A DNA stretch of 57,576 bases from Treponema sp. (GTDB taxonomy: Bacteria; Spirochaetota; Spirochaetia; Treponematales; Breznakiellaceae), in NCBI GenBank assembly GCA_009784975.1, contig WQXG01000010.1, positions 1-57,576 on the forward strand. The letters run 5' to 3'. Below the pieces are notes generated by a model. It was not told where the DNA came from, did not search any database, and saw nothing but the letters and a program-made list of their open reading frames with translations. Made by a program: the position numbers and the translations under genes. Each line of letters opens with the position of its first letter. Within the stretch, counting starts at the first letter, position 1. Below are positions 44,723-54,227 of this stretch, in pieces.

Positions 44723-45832
44723 TTAGTTTAAAAAGCCCTTGTGTTTTAAAAGTTCGGCATTTAAAATTCCGCCGCCGGCGGCTCCCCGGACTGTGTTATG
44801 CGAAAGAGCTGTAAACCGTATATCAAACACATTACAGGGTCTTAGTCTGCCGACTACAACTGCCATTGCCTTGTCGGTGTCGCGATCTTTACGCGGCTGG
44901 GGACGGTTGTCTTCGCTGCGGTAAATGATCGGCTGCTTCGGCGCCATGGGGAAATCCGCTTCCTGCGGCAGACCTTTGTAAGCTGCCCAGATTGCCTTGA
45001 TCTCGTCCATAGAGGAAGGTTTTTTACCGGCAAACTCAAGTGATACACAGGCAGTATGCCCGTCTACAACAGGCACACGGTTGCAATGAGCCGAGATCTT
45101 CGGGAACTCTGCATTTTTAAATACGCCGTTATCAATAGAGCCGAAAATTTTAAGCGGTTCTTTTTCTGTTTTTTCTTCTTCGCCGCCAATGTAGGGAATA
45201 ATGTTATCGATCATATCCAGACTTGGAACGCCGGGATAACCTGCTCCGGAAACTGCCTGCATTGTGCTCACGATGATTCTCTGCGGCAAATAGCCAGCCA
45301 GAGCCAATGCGTGAACCGGTTTCATATAACTTTGTATCGAGCAGTTGGGCTTTACGGCGATAAAACCGCGATCCCAGCCGCGCGCTTTTTTCTGCAAGGG
45401 GATAATATCCGTATGATCAGAATTAATTTCTGCAATTAAAACCGGCACATCGCTTGTCCAGCGGTGAGCCGAAGCGTTTGATATCACAGGAATTCCTGCT
45501 GCGGCATATTCTTCTTCCAAAGCGCGGGTTTCATCCTTGCCCATTTCAAGCGCGGAAAACACAAATGAACAACCGCCCTTTTTAAAAGCTTCGACAGCGC
45601 GGCTGACGTTACTTGCATCTTCTACAATAATACTGCCCACATGCGCAGCATAAGTTTTCGCAAGCTGCCATCTTCCCGCGACAGCTTCTTCGTATTTTTT
45701 ACCTGCGCTCCGCGGAGAGGCTGCCGCATAGCGTACCTCAAACCAGGGGTGATCATTGAGAAGGGAGATATACTGCTGCCCCACCATACCCGTAGCACCC
45801 AAAATACCGACTGGGATTTTTGCTTGTACCAT
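44723..45832 (-). CDS. asd: Aspartate-semialdehyde dehydrogenase
   Basis: A 369-residue NADP-dependent enzyme that reduces aspartyl phosphate to the semialdehyde feeding lysine, threonine and methionine synthesis. N-terminal nucleotide motif GILGATGMVGQQYI; catalytic Cys in VKPNCSIQSYMKPVHALAL; VSGAGYPGVPSLDMIDNIIPYI; and HCNRVPVVDGHTACVSLE. This is the archaeal/fungal-type subfamily. It is the first gene of the lysine operon, with AAGGAG before its ATG. Confidence 0.92.
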   Translation of the reverse strand: MVQAKIPVGILGATGMVGQQYISLLNDHPWFEVRYAAASPRSAGKKYEEAVAGRWQLAKTYAAHVGSIIVEDASNVSRAVEAFKKGGCSFVFSALEMGKDETRALEEEYAAAGIPVISNASAHRWTSDVPVLIAEINSDHTDIIPLQKKARGWDRGFIAVKPNCSIQSYMKPVHALALAGYLPQRIIVSTMQAVSGAGYPGVPSLDMIDNIIPYIGGEEEKTEKEPLKIFGSIDNGVFKNAEFPKISAHCNRVPVVDGHTACVSLEFAGKKPSSMDEIKAIWAAYKGLPQEADFPMAPKQPIIYRSEDNRPQPRKDRDTDKAMAVVVGRLRPCNVFDIRFTALSHNTVRGAAGGGILNAELLKHKGFLN

Positions 45833-45891
45833 AATTGACTCCTTAATATATGAGTAATTTTACCATATCTTTAAATATTTAATAAATAGGG

Positions 45892-46680
45892 TCACTTTGA
45901 TGTCAGGTTAAAAACACCGTCCCAGGTATCTTCCGGGGGGGTAATAATATACTTTTCGCTGCGTTCAAGATACATTTTTGCAGGTTCATCGTCTTGTGGT
46001 TTAAAGGAAAGAGCATCCCTAAAACCCTCCGCGGCAAGTTTCCAATTGCGTTTTTCAAAATGATCCAGCGCCTCATGGAAGATTAACACGCGTTTTTTAT
46101 CATTTTCGCAGGCTGTTTCGGCAATATCAATAAGTTCGCAAAGGCGCACCGGCTCATTGATACCGACAACCCGAACACGATCAAGTTTGCGGTACAGCAG
46201 AACATCCCCCGTTTCACGCACTGTTTCGTGGGAAGCCAGAATCCATGTTCCGTATTGTTTATTTACCCCTTCAAGACGCGCTGAAAGGTTAACCGCATTG
46301 CCCATTATTGTGTAGTTCATCTTGTTTGCGGTGCCCATGTTACCTGCCACCATGAAACCAGTATTGATGCCAATGCGCGTAAGAAGGGGAATTGGCGAAA
46401 GGTTCTGCTCCATGATAACTTTATTCAGCTCCGTCTCTATCTTTTTCATTTTAATTGCAGAAACACAGGCGCGCAAAGCATGATCGGACATTTCCAGCGG
46501 CGCTCCGAAAAAAGCAATAATCGCGTCTCCTTCGTATTTGTCAATTGTACCCTTTTCGTCCAGAACAACATCGCTCATTGCGCTTAGGTATTTATTCAGC
46601 AAACTTACCAGTTTGGCAGGATCGCCGAGCGCTTCTGAAATAGTAGAAAAACCTTTAACATCTGTAAAGATTGCGGTCAT
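45892..46680 (-). CDS. Class III adenylate/guanylate cyclase catalytic part (frameshifted from upstream half)
   Basis: A 262-residue frame with a complete class III cyclase domain. Metal-binding Asp residues are in FTDVKGFST and EGDAIIAFFGAP; INTGFMVAGNMG and NAVNLSARLEG follow. A helical tail after about residue 190 ends ITPPEDTWDG. The reading frame continues upstream to 46765 as SGDVVKEIIADPSRLQLGG, the usual linker from CHASE2 receptors. So this is the 3' half of one gene split by a single-base shift, not an independent gene. It should make cyclic AMP in the cytoplasm if expressed. Confidence 0.8.
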   Translation of the reverse strand: MTAIFTDVKGFSTISEALGDPAKLVSLLNKYLSAMSDVVLDEKGTIDKYEGDAIIAFFGAPLEMSDHALRACVSAIKMKKIETELNKVIMEQNLSPIPLLTRIGINTGFMVAGNMGTANKMNYTIMGNAVNLSARLEGVNKQYGTWILASHETVRETGDVLLYRKLDRVRVVGINEPVRLCELIDIAETACENDKKRVLIFHEALDHFEKRNWKLAAEGFRDALSFKPQDDEPAKMYLERSEKYIITPPEDTWDGVFNLTSK

Positions 46681-46736
46681 GTAGCGTTTTGTTCCGCCCA
46701 GCTGCAGGCGCGAAGGATCCGCAATTATTTCTTTTA

Positions 46737-48611
46737 CTACATCGCCTGAAACATAAGTGGAAAAGCAGTGCGTATAAATTGTTTTTCTTTTTCTGATCTG
46801 GAATAAGAAATAATTTCACGGATAATAATCGCCGTTATCATCGCAAGTATTAAACCAAGGGGTCCAAAATAAACACCTGTAAAACGGAACAATAAAATTG
46901 CAAAAACAAAGATGATTAACACAGCGCCGAAACCCGCAGATGCCCTGGGAACAGGCGAAAGCCGCCCGGAAAACAGGAAAAACAGCGGAATAAAAATCAG
47001 CATAAATAAAATTCCCCATACAATCCCCAGAGGAACAATAAATGATTGCGATAGAATCGTATCCAGCACTACTCCGTGAGTTCCTACATTTATATATTTT
47101 CCATGAAACGGATTTGCGCCGTAGTCAGTTGTTCCCGTATCAACCCTGCCCAAAATAACAAATTTATCACGCAATGCACTATCATTGGCTGCCGATATTT
47201 CCTTAAAACGGCTTAAATTTACATCCAGACTTTCCGTTAATTGCGCGATATATTCGGCTTCATCCAGAAAATAATCTGTGTATTCAATACTTACCTGCTC
47301 TGCAACCGCAAACACTTTTGTTATAACATCCAGCTCAAGAAGCTCGCCTATTAACTCATGGGCATAATTGCGGTATTTTACGTATGAATCAAAAGAATGA
47401 TCTGATGTATTTTCCATTGCAGAATGTCTTGCAGCAGCAGCCGCGTCAAAAAGCTCTGCGGTATCTTTCAGGATAGCAGGAATTGCCGCCAAAGAAGAAT
47501 CAAAGCGCGAAAAATTATAAATATCCGCATCTGCAAGAGCGCGGCTGTATTTTTCCAGTTCTATTTCTATATCATCCAATAAAGAAAAATTGGCAAAAGA
47601 GACATGAGTATAACTTTTATAATAGTCTTCTTTTGGCCAGTCAAGCATCATCCTGCCTTTTTTATCAAGCGGTATTACAATGTCTTTTATTTCTCCGTTC
47701 GGCATTAAAGCCTGTTTAATTGTCAATTTTGATTTTTCAAGAACAATTTGCGGATTCCCAAGATAATCCATAAGCGGAGCAAAAGACAGCTGCAGATACC
47801 AGTGGTCACGAATATTCTGAGTCAGGTAAACGCGCCTTCGCACTCCGTCTTTGTCAATTTCTACATTGGTAAATCCCGCGCCTTTTGCTGCATGCGCAAA
47901 CATGGGCAAGGGTGTAAGAATATTAACAAAACCTGCTCCGCGGCTTGCGCCAGGTGAAGCATCTACCGGGTATGCAAATTTTTCCTGCGCAATAAGGTAA
48001 CGCTCTGCCTGCTCGCCTTCCAGAGGATAAGCCCACAGATTTAAGGTTGACCAGCTTTGTCCAAAAAGAGCCAGCGCCTGCGCAAGATAAATATCATTGT
48101 CGCGCGATATGTTTTGGGATTTACCGTAAAGACTTTGATGCTCATTGTCAATTATAGATGAGAGAGAGCGGGCATAATGACTGATGTCGGCACGTCCTAT
48201 CTGCCCGGTCTGTATGGCATTAAGAATATCCCGGACAGCGGTTGAGATTTCATTAAAACTGCGGGAGAAATCATTGCCCAGCCCGTAATCAAGATAAAGA
48301 CTGTCTATGCCCTGAGGGCCCCTGTCAATATATTCAATATCAAAAATTGCGGCTCTTGCCCCGTACTCTTTCAGGCGCAGAAGACCGTCTGCGGGAACGG
48401 AACGCGGCCATGGAAAAACTCCGTAATAGGCAATTGCCTGATCATCAACATCAAGAAATACCACACTGTCTATACGTTCACGATTTGCCCTGAAGCCAAG
48501 AAAAAAATCATAAAGACGTTCTTCCAGCAAAGTTAACGCACCTGTTAAATATAAAATGGTAAATACTGCCGCAGCAGCCAAACCCAACAGGGCATCTTTC
48601 CAGTGTTTCAT
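46737..48611 (-). CDS. CHASE2 sensor part of adenylate cyclase (frameshifted)
   Basis: The N-terminal half of a CHASE2 adenylate cyclase. One membrane helix (residues 6-27) is followed by an extracytoplasmic CHASE2 domain (VVFLDVDDQAIAYYGVFPWPR, AAIFDIEYIDRG, FVILGRVDTGTTDYGANPFHG), then three membrane helices near the end. It stops at 46737 with an aberrant tail (PLMFQAM). Reading one extra T at the four-T run (46761-46764, A-run on the plus strand) joins it to the cyclase frame as TAFSTYVSGDVV. The start is ATG 48611, shortly after a -10 box; a GTG at 48632 is also possible. Confidence 0.78.
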   Translation of the reverse strand: MKHWKDALLGLAAAAVFTILYLTGALTLLEERLYDFFLGFRANRERIDSVVFLDVDDQAIAYYGVFPWPRSVPADGLLRLKEYGARAAIFDIEYIDRGPQGIDSLYLDYGLGNDFSRSFNEISTAVRDILNAIQTGQIGRADISHYARSLSSIIDNEHQSLYGKSQNISRDNDIYLAQALALFGQSWSTLNLWAYPLEGEQAERYLIAQEKFAYPVDASPGASRGAGFVNILTPLPMFAHAAKGAGFTNVEIDKDGVRRRVYLTQNIRDHWYLQLSFAPLMDYLGNPQIVLEKSKLTIKQALMPNGEIKDIVIPLDKKGRMMLDWPKEDYYKSYTHVSFANFSLLDDIEIELEKYSRALADADIYNFSRFDSSLAAIPAILKDTAELFDAAAAARHSAMENTSDHSFDSYVKYRNYAHELIGELLELDVITKVFAVAEQVSIEYTDYFLDEAEYIAQLTESLDVNLSRFKEISAANDSALRDKFVILGRVDTGTTDYGANPFHGKYINVGTHGVVLDTILSQSFIVPLGIVWGILFMLIFIPLFFLFSGRLSPVPRASAGFGAVLIIFVFAILLFRFTGVYFGPLGLILAMITAIIIREIISYSRSEKEKQFIRTAFPLMFQAM

Positions 48612-48622
48612 TGGTATTTGCC

Positions 48623-48651
48623 ACGATAACACAATTTCATGGATTTTTCAA
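48623..48651 (-). promoter_or_regulatory. Predicted promoter of the CHASE2 cyclase
   Basis: Minus strand TTGAAA (48651-48646), 17 bases, TATCGT (48628-48623), about 11 bases before the ATG: a very short leader without a Shine-Dalgarno site. It is back to back with the glyA promoter. Confidence 0.45.
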
Positions 48652-48658
48652 CACCATA

Positions 48659-48687
48659 TTGCATTAGTCCTATCTTCTGTGTATTCT
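48659..48687 (+). promoter_or_regulatory. Predicted glyA promoter (leaderless)
   Basis: TTGCAT (48659-48664), 17-base spacer, TATTCT (48682-48687), then six bases to the glyA ATG at 48694, with no ribosome-binding site. Confidence 0.55.
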
Positions 48688-48693
48688 AAAAAT

Positions 48694-50202
48694 ATGAATA
48701 ATAACCCTGTTTTGGCATATCTTGCCGCTGTTTCGCCGGAAAAAATTGACACAGACCTGCTTGCATATCTTTGCAGTCTGACGGAAATTTCCAAAACTGC
48801 CCCGGAAATTGCATCTTCTATCGTGAAAGAGCTGGAAAATCAGCGAATGCGCGTAAAACTAATAGCAAGCGAAAACTACTGTACCATGGCGGTACAGCTT
48901 GCGATGGGAAACCTCCTTACAGACAAATATGCAGAAGGTGTTTCAAACCACCGGTTTTATGCAGGAAACGAAAATGTCGATGCAATCGAAACGCTTGCTG
49001 CACAGGAGGCATGCAAGCTCTTCGGCGCGCAATATGCAAACGTACAGGCGCACTGCGGCGCAGACGCAAACCTGCTGGCATACTGGGCTATCCTAAGCAC
49101 ACGTATCGAAAACCCTGCGCTGGAAAAATGGGGCGAAACAAATCTATATAAACTGAACGATACCCAGTGGAAAGAACTAAGAGCAGCATTCGGGAATGCG
49201 CGGCTTTTGGGCCTTGATTACTATTCGGGCGGACACCTTACCCACGGTTACCGTCACAACCTGACAGGACGAATGTTTGATGTTTACAGTTACTCGGTTT
49301 CCAAAGAAAACGGGCTGCTTGATTATGACGCAATCGAAAAGCAGGCGCTTGAAGTCCGCCCGCTAATTTTGCTTGCCGGTTATTCCGCCTACCCGCGGAA
49401 GATTAACTTCAAGCGCATGAGGGAAATAGCGGATAAGGCAGGCAGCGTTTTCATGGTGGACATGGCGCATTTTGCAGGCCTTGTCGCGGGCAAAGTTTTT
49501 ACAGACGAATATGATCCTGTGCCCTGGTCGCATATTGTTACAAGCACAACACATAAAACACTGCGCGGTCCGCGGGCAGGACTTGTGCTGAGTACCGGAG
49601 AATTTGCAGAAGCGCTGGACAAAGGCTGCCCGCTGACAATGGGCGGACCTCTACCCCATGTAATAGCTTCAAAAGCAGTTGCTTTCCGCGAAGCTTCCAC
49701 CATAGAGTTCAGGCAATATGCGCAGCGTGTTGTAGAAAACTGCAAGACCCTTGCAAACTCGTGCATAAACAACGGACTGGAAGTGCTGACAGGCGGCACT
49801 GACAATCATCTGTTATTGATAAATGTTCATAAAGCAGGATTGACAGGCAGGCAGGCGGAAAGCGCGCTGCACGAGTGTCATATAACGCTGAACCGCAACA
49901 GTTTACCAAATGATCCAAACGGTCCGTGGTATACATCAGGAATTAGGGTGGGAACAGCGGCTGTCACCACGCTTGGCATGGGAGAAGCGGAAATGACGGA
50001 ACTCGGCGTTTTATTGGCAAAAGTAATAAAAGGTACTACTCAGGCAAAGGTAACATCCGCCACGGCCAAATACAGCAAGGCAAAATACAATATCGATTCA
50101 AATGTAAAGAACGAAGTACATTCGCGCGTAAAAACCCTGATGGACAGATACCCTGTTTATCCTCAGCTTGATTTAGAACTGCTAAAAAAATATTTCGTTT
50201 AA
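48694..50202 (+). CDS. glyA: Serine hydroxymethyltransferase, long form
   Basis: A 502-residue PLP enzyme interconverting serine and glycine with tetrahydrofolate. Family motifs: LIASENYC, NLLTDKYAEG, NRHFYAG-type RFYAGNENVD, NVQAHCGADANLLAYWA, and the PLP lysine in VTSTTHKTLRGPRAGLVL. About 80 residues longer than E. coli GlyA because of an N-terminal extension and an insertion between AILSTRIENP and GLDYYSGGHLTHGYRHN, as in chlamydial and spirochaetal enzymes. The start at 48694 is chosen from the -10 spacing. The stop codon overlaps that of the convergent HD gene. Confidence 0.93.
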   Translation: MNNNPVLAYLAAVSPEKIDTDLLAYLCSLTEISKTAPEIASSIVKELENQRMRVKLIASENYCTMAVQLAMGNLLTDKYAEGVSNHRFYAGNENVDAIETLAAQEACKLFGAQYANVQAHCGADANLLAYWAILSTRIENPALEKWGETNLYKLNDTQWKELRAAFGNARLLGLDYYSGGHLTHGYRHNLTGRMFDVYSYSVSKENGLLDYDAIEKQALEVRPLILLAGYSAYPRKINFKRMREIADKAGSVFMVDMAHFAGLVAGKVFTDEYDPVPWSHIVTSTTHKTLRGPRAGLVLSTGEFAEALDKGCPLTMGGPLPHVIASKAVAFREASTIEFRQYAQRVVENCKTLANSCINNGLEVLTGGTDNHLLLINVHKAGLTGRQAESALHECHITLNRNSLPNDPNGPWYTSGIRVGTAAVTTLGMGEAEMTELGVLLAKVIKGTTQAKVTSATAKYSKAKYNIDSNVKNEVHSRVKTLMDRYPVYPQLDLELLKKYFV

Positions 50203-51647
50203 CTTTTTTGATATTTTTCGCGGATAAATTTATCAAAAATATGAAACAGAATGGGATCCAGCTTTAAATGTTTTTCGATAAATTCTGCCTGCATCAGGTC
50301 CAGAGCTTCAAAGGGCAGCATGGGCTCGCGGTAAACCCTGTTTGGATCTGTAAGGCTGTCATATACATCAATTATTTCCAGAACTTTTGCCGGAAAATAG
50401 GCAAGAGCCTGATAGTCAAGAATGGGTTCCAATTCATAGGTAATGCAATAATCCTGTTTTGCGGCAGGATTTATTCTTTTATACTGCTGAAGATACGCGC
50501 GGAAATAACCGTAACCGGCAGCATCCCCGTAATATTCATGATGATACCCGGTAATAAGACTTGCTTCCATGGGATAGTTAGTTTTGGTCATTATGGATTT
50601 GTAGCCCTGTTTAACATGATCTACAACTATCTGGCGGTCATAGGTACCTGCGCCTTCATGGTATTCAACAGCGGATGCTTTTCCCACATCGTGAACCAGA
50701 AAACCGACAGCCCATTTAAAATAAAGATCCGGGGTTATTGCCCTCATACCGCCGTAAAACACACGTTCCAAATTAATAAAATCTGCCCCGACATGAGGAA
50801 GCAATAATGCGTAATGCTGGCGGAATTTGGAAGCAAAAGCAACCCTAAGCTTTTGTATAGCGCTGGATGTAGAAACAAGATTGTTATAATAGGTAAGAAA
50901 AGCAATCCCGTTAAGATACACGCGGGTCATATGCTGAACAATGGTACCATTGGATTTTTCCACCAAGGTATTCATTAGCTCATTACTAAATATATCCTCT
51001 GATATAAGCTGTGTAGATGTTCTTACCATTTCGGTTGTGGTATTCACCATATCCTGGGTCAGCTTTTTTGCTTCATCATCTGCCAGGCGTATGGCATCTT
51101 CCAGGGTAGCATGGTTAATCATTGCGGCATCTTTGGTTGTATCTACAAGGGCTTCGGTGATGACCATACCATCCCTTGACCTGCTTATAAGAATTTTTTG
51201 CAGACGATCTTTATCGTCATTCAGGCATTTAACCCTCTGCTGGGCAGTCATCCCGGTAATAGCTTTGTATTCGTTCCCAAAACCATCAATTTTCTGTTCT
51301 GTTTCCGCTTCATCAACAGGCATTAACTCGCCGATTTCTTCGTCTTTTTCGGGTTTTGCCCTTTCTAAATCCCAGGCACCCGTCTTTACGGCAGATTTTT
51401 CCTTGATTTTGCTTATACTTTCTCCGGTAAAGAAATATTCCCATTTTCCGGCAAATTGCCAGAAATACTTCCTGTTATCATGTAAAACCTTAAAAGGCAT
51501 TAGGCGCTTTTTTTTCGCGGTTTTGTTTATACATAAAACCGGTATTTCTTCATTTATAATAATATCTATATAAGTTTTATTAAGCCCCTCTTCATTGGAT
51601 TGAGACAACACTTTGGATAAGGGCGTAATGGTATCTTTTACCAGCAT
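50199..51647 (-). CDS. HD-domain (HD-GYP-like) phosphohydrolase
   Basis: A 482-residue protein with a C-terminal HD metal-dependent phosphohydrolase domain. The HD pair is in VGFLVHDVGKASAVE and downstream ligands are in ITGYHHEYYGDAAGYGYF; VLEIIDVYDSLTDPNRVYREP resembles the HD-GYP region. The canonical GYP loop is changed (AAGYGYF), so cyclic-di-GMP hydrolysis is plausible but not certain. The N-terminal 200 residues have no motif I recognise. The start is ATG 51647, seven bases after a perfect TATAAT; an ATG nine bases upstream overlaps that box. Confidence 0.8.
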   Translation of the reverse strand: MLVKDTITPLSKVLSQSNEEGLNKTYIDIIINEEIPVLCINKTAKKKRLMPFKVLHDNRKYFWQFAGKWEYFFTGESISKIKEKSAVKTGAWDLERAKPEKDEEIGELMPVDEAETEQKIDGFGNEYKAITGMTAQQRVKCLNDDKDRLQKILISRSRDGMVITEALVDTTKDAAMINHATLEDAIRLADDEAKKLTQDMVNTTTEMVRTSTQLISEDIFSNELMNTLVEKSNGTIVQHMTRVYLNGIAFLTYYNNLVSTSSAIQKLRVAFASKFRQHYALLLPHVGADFINLERVFYGGMRAITPDLYFKWAVGFLVHDVGKASAVEYHEGAGTYDRQIVVDHVKQGYKSIMTKTNYPMEASLITGYHHEYYGDAAGYGYFRAYLQQYKRINPAAKQDYCITYELEPILDYQALAYFPAKVLEIIDVYDSLTDPNRVYREPMLPFEALDLMQAEFIEKHLKLDPILFHIFDKFIREKYQKS

Positions 51648-51654
51648 AATCGAC

Positions 51655-51682
51655 ATTATACAGTTTTTTTAAATATAAACAA
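51655..51682 (-). promoter_or_regulatory. Predicted promoter of the HD protein (leaderless)
   Basis: Minus strand TTGTTT (51682-51677), 16 bases, TATAAT (51660-51655), then seven bases to ATG 51647. No Shine-Dalgarno site. Confidence 0.6.
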
Positions 51683-51806
51683 GTGCAAATTCCCCGTATA
51701 TATTGTATAATTAAACTAACATCAGTATATACAATTATTAATAACTGTTGTAGAATATACAGATGCGGGCTTTTTGCCCGGAATTCTCTTTAAAGGACGG
51801 TTTATA

Positions 51807-52721
51807 ATGAGATTATTTACCAGATCTGACTTTGACGGCCTCGCTTGCGGTGCGCTTTTGTCATACTTAGGGTTAATTGATGAATGGAAATTCGTTCATC
51901 CAAAGGATATCCAGGATGGTCTTGTAGAAGCCACAGATAACGATATTTTAGCCAATATCCCCTATATAAAGGGATGCAAACTCTGGTTTGATCATCATTC
52001 AAGCGAGTCAAAACGGCTGGGCACCGATGCTTATTTTGAAGGCGTCTCAAAACATGCCCCGAGCTGCGCGCGCGTAATTTACGAATACTACGGCGGCGAT
52101 GCCAAATTGGGCAAATTTGCGGAAATGATCCATTATGTCGATAAAGTCGATTCCGGCAATCTTACTACAGAAGAAATTTTAGATCCAAGGGGCTGGATTC
52201 TGCTGGGATTTCTCATGGATCCCCGCACAGGACTTGGACGTTTCAGAAACTTTACCATAAGCAACTATGATTTAATGATGATTCTGGCAAAAGCCTGCGC
52301 CGAAAAAACCATCTATGAAATAATGAGCATGCCGGATGTTAAAGAACGCCTGGATTTATATTTCCAGCAGACTGAACTTTTTAAGGAAATGATAAAATCA
52401 CACACAAAAATAGACGGTAATGTTATTTATGTTGATCTTCGGAATGTTGATACTATCTTTGCCGGAAACAGGTTTATTATCTACACTCTTTACCCGGGAC
52501 AAAATATCTCTATTTGGGTTGTAGACGGCAGAAATAAATCCAATGTTGCCCTTACCGTAGGCCACAGTATAATTAACCGTACCTGTAATGCCGATGTCGG
52601 CTCCATAATGCTTCACTACGGCGGAGGCGGCCATAAGCAGGTCGGCACTTGCCAGGTAGATCATGAAAATGCCGATAGAATAATCACAGAAGTAATCGAG
52701 AAAATTAAACAGTCCGGTTAG
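51807..52721 (+). CDS. DHH-family phosphoesterase
   Basis: A 304-residue DHH/DHHA1-type phosphoesterase, related to NrnA-like nanoRNases and exopolyphosphatases. The N-terminal metal motifs are SDFDGLACG (residues 7-15) and WFDHHSSES. VDKVDSGNL supplies a further Asp. The C-terminal DHHA1 part has the glycine motif GGGGHKQVGTCQV. The start ATG 51807 follows AAGGACGG. A small CGGGC/GCCCG hairpin lies in the leader at about 51766-51780. The substrate (oligoribonucleotides, pAp or cyclic dinucleotide products) is not clear; the divergent HD phosphohydrolase hints at nucleotide signalling. Confidence 0.85.
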   Translation: MRLFTRSDFDGLACGALLSYLGLIDEWKFVHPKDIQDGLVEATDNDILANIPYIKGCKLWFDHHSSESKRLGTDAYFEGVSKHAPSCARVIYEYYGGDAKLGKFAEMIHYVDKVDSGNLTTEEILDPRGWILLGFLMDPRTGLGRFRNFTISNYDLMMILAKACAEKTIYEIMSMPDVKERLDLYFQQTELFKEMIKSHTKIDGNVIYVDLRNVDTIFAGNRFIIYTLYPGQNISIWVVDGRNKSNVALTVGHSIINRTCNADVGSIMLHYGGGGHKQVGTCQVDHENADRIITEVIEKIKQSG

Positions 52722-52724
52722 TGT

Positions 52725-53531
52725 TTAGTTATACAATTCACTGTCTAATCTGCCGGTAAACCATCTAAGAACCGCCTCTGCACGGCTGCTGAAAGAACCG
52801 CTTATTCTGTCCCGCAGTGCGGGTACAGAGACAGTATTTACCATGGAAACAGCGTAAATTAAAAAAGAATCGCCGCAGTCGATAATTGCCATTACCGATC
52901 GGAGCTTGCTTCTTCCTATAACCGGAATAATCCCGATGCTTAAAGCTGTGACATTTTCCTGAGAGAAAATAATAGCTTGCTCAGTAACAGTATAATCATA
53001 GCGGTAAATATTATCCCCAAAGGTTAGATCCTTCTGCCTTGCAAACAAAGTCAGGGCAGAGGGAAGCTGGGTATGGACAGGATCTGGGAGCGGATTTTTA
53101 TTTGAAGGGTTATTTATAATGCTGGAATATTCATAAAAAATCCGCTTTTCATTACGGCTGCCGGAATAATACTGAACGCCGGTCAGCGTGCTTAAAGCCG
53201 TAGTTTGATTAAATATACCCAATCTTAAATCATCAGAAGATTCCCCTGGTTTTCTGTATAGATACAGAGATTCCACAAACATATTGGGATTAAGAGAACT
53301 TCTTGCCGCATTTACAATCCGGCGTAATTCGCTGTTTTGAGGCAATAAAGCAGGCTGGGGAGTCTGCCCCTGGGAATTTCTTAATTGGGTTTCTATAATT
53401 AAATCGCTGCCGGAACGTAATTGCTGCGCCTGTGCCGGAGAAACCAAATTCTCAAGAAGGGAGCTTTCGGAAGAGTTCGCAGACAGCGCAAAAAATGGGA
53501 AAAACAGGAATAAAAAGAGCGTTCTTTTCAT
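52725..53531 (-). CDS. Secreted hypothetical protein
   Basis: A 268-residue protein with a signal peptide (KRTLFLFLFFPFFALSANS). The mature protein begins with ENLVSPAQAQQLRSG, then strand-rich segments (MFVESLYLYRKPGE, RSVMAIIDCGDSFLIYAVSM). I recognise no domain. It lies eight bases after jag on the same strand, so it belongs to the rpmH-rnpA-yidD-yidC-jag operon by position. Confidence 0.7.
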   Translation of the reverse strand: MKRTLFLFLFFPFFALSANSSESSLLENLVSPAQAQQLRSGSDLIIETQLRNSQGQTPQPALLPQNSELRRIVNAARSSLNPNMFVESLYLYRKPGESSDDLRLGIFNQTTALSTLTGVQYYSGSRNEKRIFYEYSSIINNPSNKNPLPDPVHTQLPSALTLFARQKDLTFGDNIYRYDYTVTEQAIIFSQENVTALSIGIIPVIGRSKLRSVMAIIDCGDSFLIYAVSMVNTVSVPALRDRISGSFSSRAEAVLRWFTGRLDSELYN

Positions 53532-53539
53532 AAAATAAG

Positions 53540-54217
53540 TTATTTTAACCCCCTATAATAAACACGTACCTGCTTATATAAACCATCTCCTTCGCTTTTG
53601 GTTTCAACATCTCCTATATCATTTAATGTGGTATGAATAAGCCATCTGTCAAAGGGATTCATCGGTTCCAGCAAAATTGACCCCCGGGTTTCGCGGACTT
53701 TTTCCGCAACATTGTAGGCAAGGCGCACAAGGGATTCTTCGCGGCGGATACGGTAATTTTCTGTATCCAGTATTACACGTACATCTTCCCTTCCCAATCT
53801 GCCGGCATAGATATTCAGCAGTAATTGCAGAGCATCCAAATTCTTGCCTTTTTTTCCAATCAGAATGGAAGAATGACTAGACTCGATTTTGATCCCAAGC
53901 TTGTTTTTTTCCCTGAATAAAATGGAAATCTTGCCCGGATACCCCATGCGTTCAATTACGCCTGCTGTAAAATCTGCCATTTTTTGCTCAAATTCATTTT
54001 GCGGCGGCTGTACTGCCATTGTTAAATTCGGCCTGTTTTGTTTATCCGCAGAGAAAGAACCTGTATGCACCTTTATCCTTACATAGCCCTTTTTAAAGAA
54101 ACCTGTTTTTTGGGTTTCCAAAATCTCAACATCAAAATCGTCTTTTTCAAGTCCCAGTTCCATAGCCGCTTTGTCGATAGCTTCTTTTTCGGTACGGCCT
54201 TCAAATTCAAATTCCAT
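53540..54217 (-). CDS. jag: Jag/KhpB RNA-binding protein
   Basis: A 225-residue SpoIIIJ-associated protein. The Jag N-domain is MEFEFEGRTEKEAIDKAAMEL with TGFFKKGYVRIKV. The KH domain contains ILIGKKGKNLDALQLLLN, and the C-terminal R3H domain contains RREESLVRLAYNVAEKVRETR and LEPMNPFDRWLIHTTL. It follows yidC, the normal genome order. Start is ATG 54217 after AAGGAG. Confidence 0.92.
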   Translation of the reverse strand: MEFEFEGRTEKEAIDKAAMELGLEKDDFDVEILETQKTGFFKKGYVRIKVHTGSFSADKQNRPNLTMAVQPPQNEFEQKMADFTAGVIERMGYPGKISILFREKNKLGIKIESSHSSILIGKKGKNLDALQLLLNIYAGRLGREDVRVILDTENYRIRREESLVRLAYNVAEKVRETRGSILLEPMNPFDRWLIHTTLNDIGDVETKSEGDGLYKQVRVYYRGLK

Positions 54218-54227
54218 AAATATCTCC

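Noticed and set aside
51774..51806. TTG at 51774 as the start of the DHH phosphoesterase
   Set aside because: It lies in a small hairpin; ATG 51807 has a Shine-Dalgarno site and starts directly at the conserved first strand.
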